A stretch of DNA of 64,000 nt from Aliivibrio fischeri ATCC 7744 = JCM 18803 = DSM 507. Its GTDB lineage: Bacteria > Pseudomonadota > Gammaproteobacteria > Enterobacterales > Vibrionaceae. Position 1 is the first letter of the stretch, and each line of letters begins with the position of its first letter. The position numbers and the translations under genes are program-made. The stretch is from NCBI RefSeq assembly GCF_023983475.1, contig NZ_CP092712.1:992001-1056000 (forward strand), given 5' to 3'. Of the stretch, positions 61,211-64,000 are shown piece by piece. The notes below the pieces were generated by a model that saw nothing but the letters and a program-made list of their open reading frames with translations, ran no database searches and was not told where the DNA came from.

Positions 61211-62347
61211 ATGTTTGATTACGAAGTATTGCGATTTGTTTGGTGGGCATTAATCGGTGTATTACTGATTGGTTTCGCTGTAACAGATGGATTCGATATG
61301 GGTGTTGGTGCACTAGTACCTGTTATCGGTAAAACAGATTCAGAACGTCGAGTTATGATTAACTCAATTGCCCCTCACTGGGATGGTAACCAAGTATGGT
61401 TAATCACTGCTGGTGGTGCATTATTCGCAGCATGGCCATTAGTATACGCAACATCATTTTCAGGTTTTTACCTAGCAATGATCGTAACGTTAGCAGCATT
61501 ATGGTTCCGTCCTGTTGGATTTGATTACCGTTCTAAAATTGAAGATAAACGCTGGCGTTCAGCGTGGGATGCAGCGATCTTTATTGGTAGCTTTGTTCCA
61601 CCAGTTATCTTTGGTGTTGCGTTTGGTAACCTTCTACAAGGTGTTCCATTCCAACTGGATAACCTAATGATGCCAACTTACCACGGTTCATTCTTTGGTC
61701 TGTTAAACCCATTTGCACTAGTGTGTGGCTTAGTAAGTTCATTTATGTTCATTACTCAAGGCGCAACATGGCTACAAATGAAAACAACGGGTGATTTGCA
61801 CACTCGCGCACGAAATATGGCAATGATCTTTAGTGCTCTTGTAATTGTTCTATTTGTTATTGCAGGTATCTGGGCTCAGAGCATTGAAGGTTATGTGATT
61901 GTAGGTAGCCTAGATCACTTTGCACCGTCAAATCCATTAAACAAAGAAGTAACTCGTGAAGTAGGTGCTTTGTTCCATAACTTCAACGAATACCCATTAC
62001 TATGGATTGCGCCAGCATTAGCAGTGATCATGCCTATCGTTACAATTATTGCATCTCGTGCAAATATTGGCGGTCTTGCGTTCTTAAGCTCAAGTTTAAC
62101 TAACGCTGGTGTTATCTTAACTTCTGGTTTTGCGTTATTCCCATTCGTAATGCCATCAAGCTTGAACCCGAACCACAGCTTAACTATGTGGGATTCAACT
62201 TCAAGTGAGTTAACACTTACGCTAATGACATACGTTGCTATCGTAATGGTACCAATTATTCTTGCTTACACTATCTGGACGTACATTAAAATGTTTGGTC
62301 GTCTTGATAATAAATTCATTGAAGAGAACAAAACGTCTCTATACTAA
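61211..62347 (+). CDS. cydB: Cytochrome bd quinol oxidase subunit II
   Basis: This 378-residue polytopic subunit has about eight or nine TM helices. The N-terminus MFDYEVLRFVWWALIGVLLIGFAVTDGFDMGVG is typical of CydB, and the conserved RPVGFDYRSK lies near residue 100. It follows cydA by 17 bp with AACGGAGA as its ribosome site, and is followed by cydX and ybgE. Confidence 0.97.
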   Translation: MFDYEVLRFVWWALIGVLLIGFAVTDGFDMGVGALVPVIGKTDSERRVMINSIAPHWDGNQVWLITAGGALFAAWPLVYATSFSGFYLAMIVTLAALWFRPVGFDYRSKIEDKRWRSAWDAAIFIGSFVPPVIFGVAFGNLLQGVPFQLDNLMMPTYHGSFFGLLNPFALVCGLVSSFMFITQGATWLQMKTTGDLHTRARNMAMIFSALVIVLFVIAGIWAQSIEGYVIVGSLDHFAPSNPLNKEVTREVGALFHNFNEYPLLWIAPALAVIMPIVTIIASRANIGGLAFLSSSLTNAGVILTSGFALFPFVMPSSLNPNHSLTMWDSTSSELTLTLMTYVAIVMVPIILAYTIWTYIKMFGRLDNKFIEENKTSLY

Positions 62348-62359
62348 GGAGTATTTACT

Positions 62360-62467
62360 ATGTGGTATTTCGCATGGATTCTAGGTGTTCTACTTGCTTG
62401 TGCATTTGGTATCATCAATGCTCTTTGGTTAGAGCACTCAGAAATGATGGATAAAGACAGTGAGTAA
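62360..62467 (+). CDS. cydX: Cytochrome bd accessory subunit CydX
   Basis: This 35-residue single-TM peptide begins MWYFAWILGVLLACAFGIINALWLE, the CydX signature. In E. coli it stabilises the haems of CydAB. The ATG is 12 bp after the cydB stop, with AAGGAGT upstream. Its end overlaps the start of ybgE by 8 bp. Confidence 0.92.
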   Translation: MWYFAWILGVLLACAFGIINALWLEHSEMMDKDSE

Positions 62468-62762
62468 TCTCGCTGACAAAATTGATAGCGTACAATCTCC
62501 AATCAACAATATCGTCATTCGTTTATTGTTGGTTGGTGTCGCAGTGTTCCATATGGCTATGCTAATGTGGGAACCGACAATATACGCTGAGCGAATTGGT
62601 GGATTTAGTGGGTTATTGGCCCCAGCTCTAATTTACTCAGTGTGTACGGCATTCATTTTTGTTGTTGGATTTATCCCACAGAAATGGGGATGGAAGCTTC
62701 TGTTTAGCCCATATTTTTCAATGTTGATTTTGATATATTTCAGTTACTTATACTTTATGTAG
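62460..62762 (+). CDS. ybgE: Cyd operon membrane protein YbgE
   Basis: This 100-residue protein has about three TM helices and matches the YbgE family found after cydABX. The start is the GTG at 62460, inside the cydX end, and translation is probably coupled. The conserved MLMWEPTIYAERIGGFSG segment follows the first helix. The exact role is unknown. Confidence 0.88.
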   Translation: MSNLADKIDSVQSPINNIVIRLLLVGVAVFHMAMLMWEPTIYAERIGGFSGLLAPALIYSVCTAFIFVVGFIPQKWGWKLLFSPYFSMLILIYFSYLYFM

Positions 62763-62803
62763 TTTGCTTGCATTAAAGTCATCAGTTGAAACATAATATT
62801 GAG

Positions 62804-62842
62804 TGGTTTGTTACTTATTTAAGTGACAAACCATTTTTTTTT
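62804..62842 (+). terminator. Terminator after the cyd operon
   Basis: The stem TGGTTTGTTACTT / AAGTGACAAACCA has one G-U pair and a 4-nt loop and is followed by a run of nine T. It ends the cydABX-ybgE transcript. Confidence 0.9.
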
Positions 62843-62939
62843 ACGATTTAACCTCAAAATGTAAATATCATATAGTTACCTAGGGTTAAGATCAGTTATA
62901 GTTAGCAATTGATTTTTCAATAATAATGAGAAAGGTGAG

Positions 62940-63350
62940 ATGAATATGAATCCATTTAAATGGCCTATAACCATTTATTATGAAGATACCGATGCCGGTG
63001 GCGTTGTATATCATTCAAACTACCTTAAGTTCTTTGAGCGTGCACGAACTGAACTATTACGAGATAAAGGGGTCTCCCAACAAGTAATGTTGAATGAATC
63101 TATAGGCTTTGTTGTAAAGAGTTTACAGATTGATTTCATTTCAGCTGCTCGTTTAGATGAACAACTTATTGTTGAAACATTAATAACAGAAATTAAAAAA
63201 GTATCGCTAACCTTTTGTCAAATATTGGTTAATTCTGACGGTAAAGTATTGTGCAAAGCTACGGTTAAGGTAGCCTGTGTCGATAATTCAGTTATGAAAC
63301 CAACGGCGATCCCATCGTTTATTTTATCGGAGATATCTTGTGACAGGTGA
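62940..63350 (+). CDS. ybgC: Tol-Pal-associated acyl-CoA thioesterase YbgC
   Basis: This 136-residue hot-dog-fold thioesterase has the conserved [26 protein letters not shown], including the catalytic Asp and the Tyr-His pair. It is the first gene of the ybgC-tolQRAB-pal operon, which maintains the outer membrane during division. GAAAGGTGAG precedes the ATG at 62940; the ATG at 62946 is possible. Its end overlaps the tolQ start by 11 bp. Confidence 0.93.
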   Translation: MNMNPFKWPITIYYEDTDAGGVVYHSNYLKFFERARTELLRDKGVSQQVMLNESIGFVVKSLQIDFISAARLDEQLIVETLITEIKKVSLTFCQILVNSDGKVLCKATVKVACVDNSVMKPTAIPSFILSEISCDR

Positions 63351-64000
63351 ACTATCAATTCTCGATCTATTTTTACAAGCTAGTTTATTAGTTAAGATCG
63401 TGATGCTTATTCTATTAAGCTTGTCTGTAATTTCATGGGCGATGATTTTTAAGCGCTCAAAAGTATTATCTGTAGCTCGTAGCGATGCGGAACGTTTTGA
63501 AGATAAATTTTGGTCTGGTATGGATCTATCTCAACTGTTCAATGAAGTGAAAGTTCGTAAAGATCGAATTAGCGGAACAGAGAAAATCTTTTATTCAGGT
63601 TTTAACGAATTTGCTCGTTTATCTCGAGTAAATTCGTCTTCATCAGAAGCGGTAATGGACGGAACGGCTCGTGCTATGCGTGTGACGGTTTCTCGTGAAG
63701 TAGATAACTTAGAGACGAACCTACCTTTCCTAGCGACAGTTGGCTCTATTACACCTTATATCGGCCTGTTTGGTACGGTATGGGGTATTATGCACGCATT
63801 CATTGCTCTGGGTGCAGTAAAACAAGCAACACTTGCTATGGTGGCTCCGGGTATCGCTGAAGCACTTGTAGCGACAGCTATGGGTTTATTTGCTGCTATT
63901 CCAGCAGTTATCGCTTATAACCGTTTAAGTGTTAAAGTAGGCAAGTTAGAACACAACTATGCTGCATTTATGGATGAGTTCTCAAGCATTCTTCACCGTC
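63340..64000 (+). CDS. tolQ: Tol-Pal inner-membrane protein TolQ (3' end cut by window)
   Basis: The frame starts at GTG 63340 inside the ybgC end and stays open to the window edge (220 codons). The protein has an N-terminal TM helix ([21 protein letters not shown]) and the conserved ExbB/TolQ-like [29 protein letters not shown] and [29 protein letters not shown]. coli TolQ has 230 residues, so only about ten are missing. It energises TolA with TolR from the proton (or sodium) gradient. Confidence 0.93.
   Translation, partial: MTGELSILDLFLQASLLVKIVMLILLSLSVISWAMIFKRSKVLSVARSDAERFEDKFWSGMDLSQLFNEVKVRKDRISGTEKIFYSGFNEFARLSRVNSSSSEAVMDGTARAMRVTVSREVDNLETNLPFLATVGSITPYIGLFGTVWGIMHAFIALGAVKQATLAMVAPGIAEALVATAMGLFAAIPAVIAYNRLSVKVGKLEHNYAAFMDEFSSILHR

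Overview
The window is low-GC gammaproteobacterial chromosome and reads as a member of Vibrionaceae, most likely Aliivibrio (the A. fischeri / A. logei / A. salmonicida group). The evidence is the sodium-motor gene motY, the single qrr1-luxO-luxU quorum-sensing locus whose LuxO phospho-acceptor falls at Asp55, and the shared Vibrio gene order motY / rnt / gloA / nth / rnfEGDCBA / uvrB / luxOU / yvcK / moa. Most genes are core housekeeping genes. The accessory layer is four insertion sequences: two copies of a 1420-bp IS4-type element, one 1289-bp ISAs1-type element and one 1291-bp ISL3-type element, each with identifiable ends and target duplications. The species call is an inference from gene content and order.

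Layout. 1-9.1 kb: ald (minus) divergent from lrp, then ftsK, lolA, rarA, serS. 9-17.5 kb: trxC, yciU, gsk with a PurR-type operator, yeaD-gapA, msrB, a DUF2989 lipoprotein, yeaC and an unlisted 49-residue membrane ORF. 17.4-27.2 kb: a voltage-gated-type K+ channel, adhE, an SDR-like gene split by ISAs1, a protein of unknown function, sodB, grxD, and a receiver protein with a long helical repeat region. 27.3-41 kb: a Na+/H+ antiporter, rnt, motY, a DUF2753 protein, gloA, nth and the Rnf electron-transport operon. 41-46.8 kb: an ISL3-type element, two tRNA-Asn genes with a near-perfect promoter, uvrB, Qrr1 sRNA, luxO, luxU, yvcK. 46.8-49.4 kb: a Moco riboswitch and moaA-C-D-E (no moaB). 49.4-54.6 kb: a predicted ATP-grasp / 7TM inactive transglutaminase / retropepsin-like lipoprotein system and cmoAB. 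55-64 kb: aspS, ruvC, ruvAB, cydAB-X-ybgE, then ybgC and tolQ (cut by the window edge).

How the genes work together. The LuxO-LuxU pair and Qrr1 form the phosphorelay output of quorum sensing: three LuxO-box palindromes and a sigma-54 promoter lie between luxO and qrr1. moaACDE make molybdopterin under control of a leader RNA that resembles the Moco riboswitch. adhE, cydABX, rnf, the Na+/H+ antiporter and the sodium-type motor gene motY reflect a facultatively anaerobic marine lifestyle that uses sodium gradients.

The most striking observation is the target choice of the insertion sequences. Both IS4-type copies sit exactly in the loop of an intrinsic-terminator hairpin: in each case the 9-bp target duplication equals the 7-nt loop plus the closing C-G pair. 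The ISL3-type element sits in the T-tract of a third terminator. Both the IS4- and ISL3-type transposase genes also carry a terminator-like hairpin directly before their start codon, which would suppress the read-through that such sites invite.
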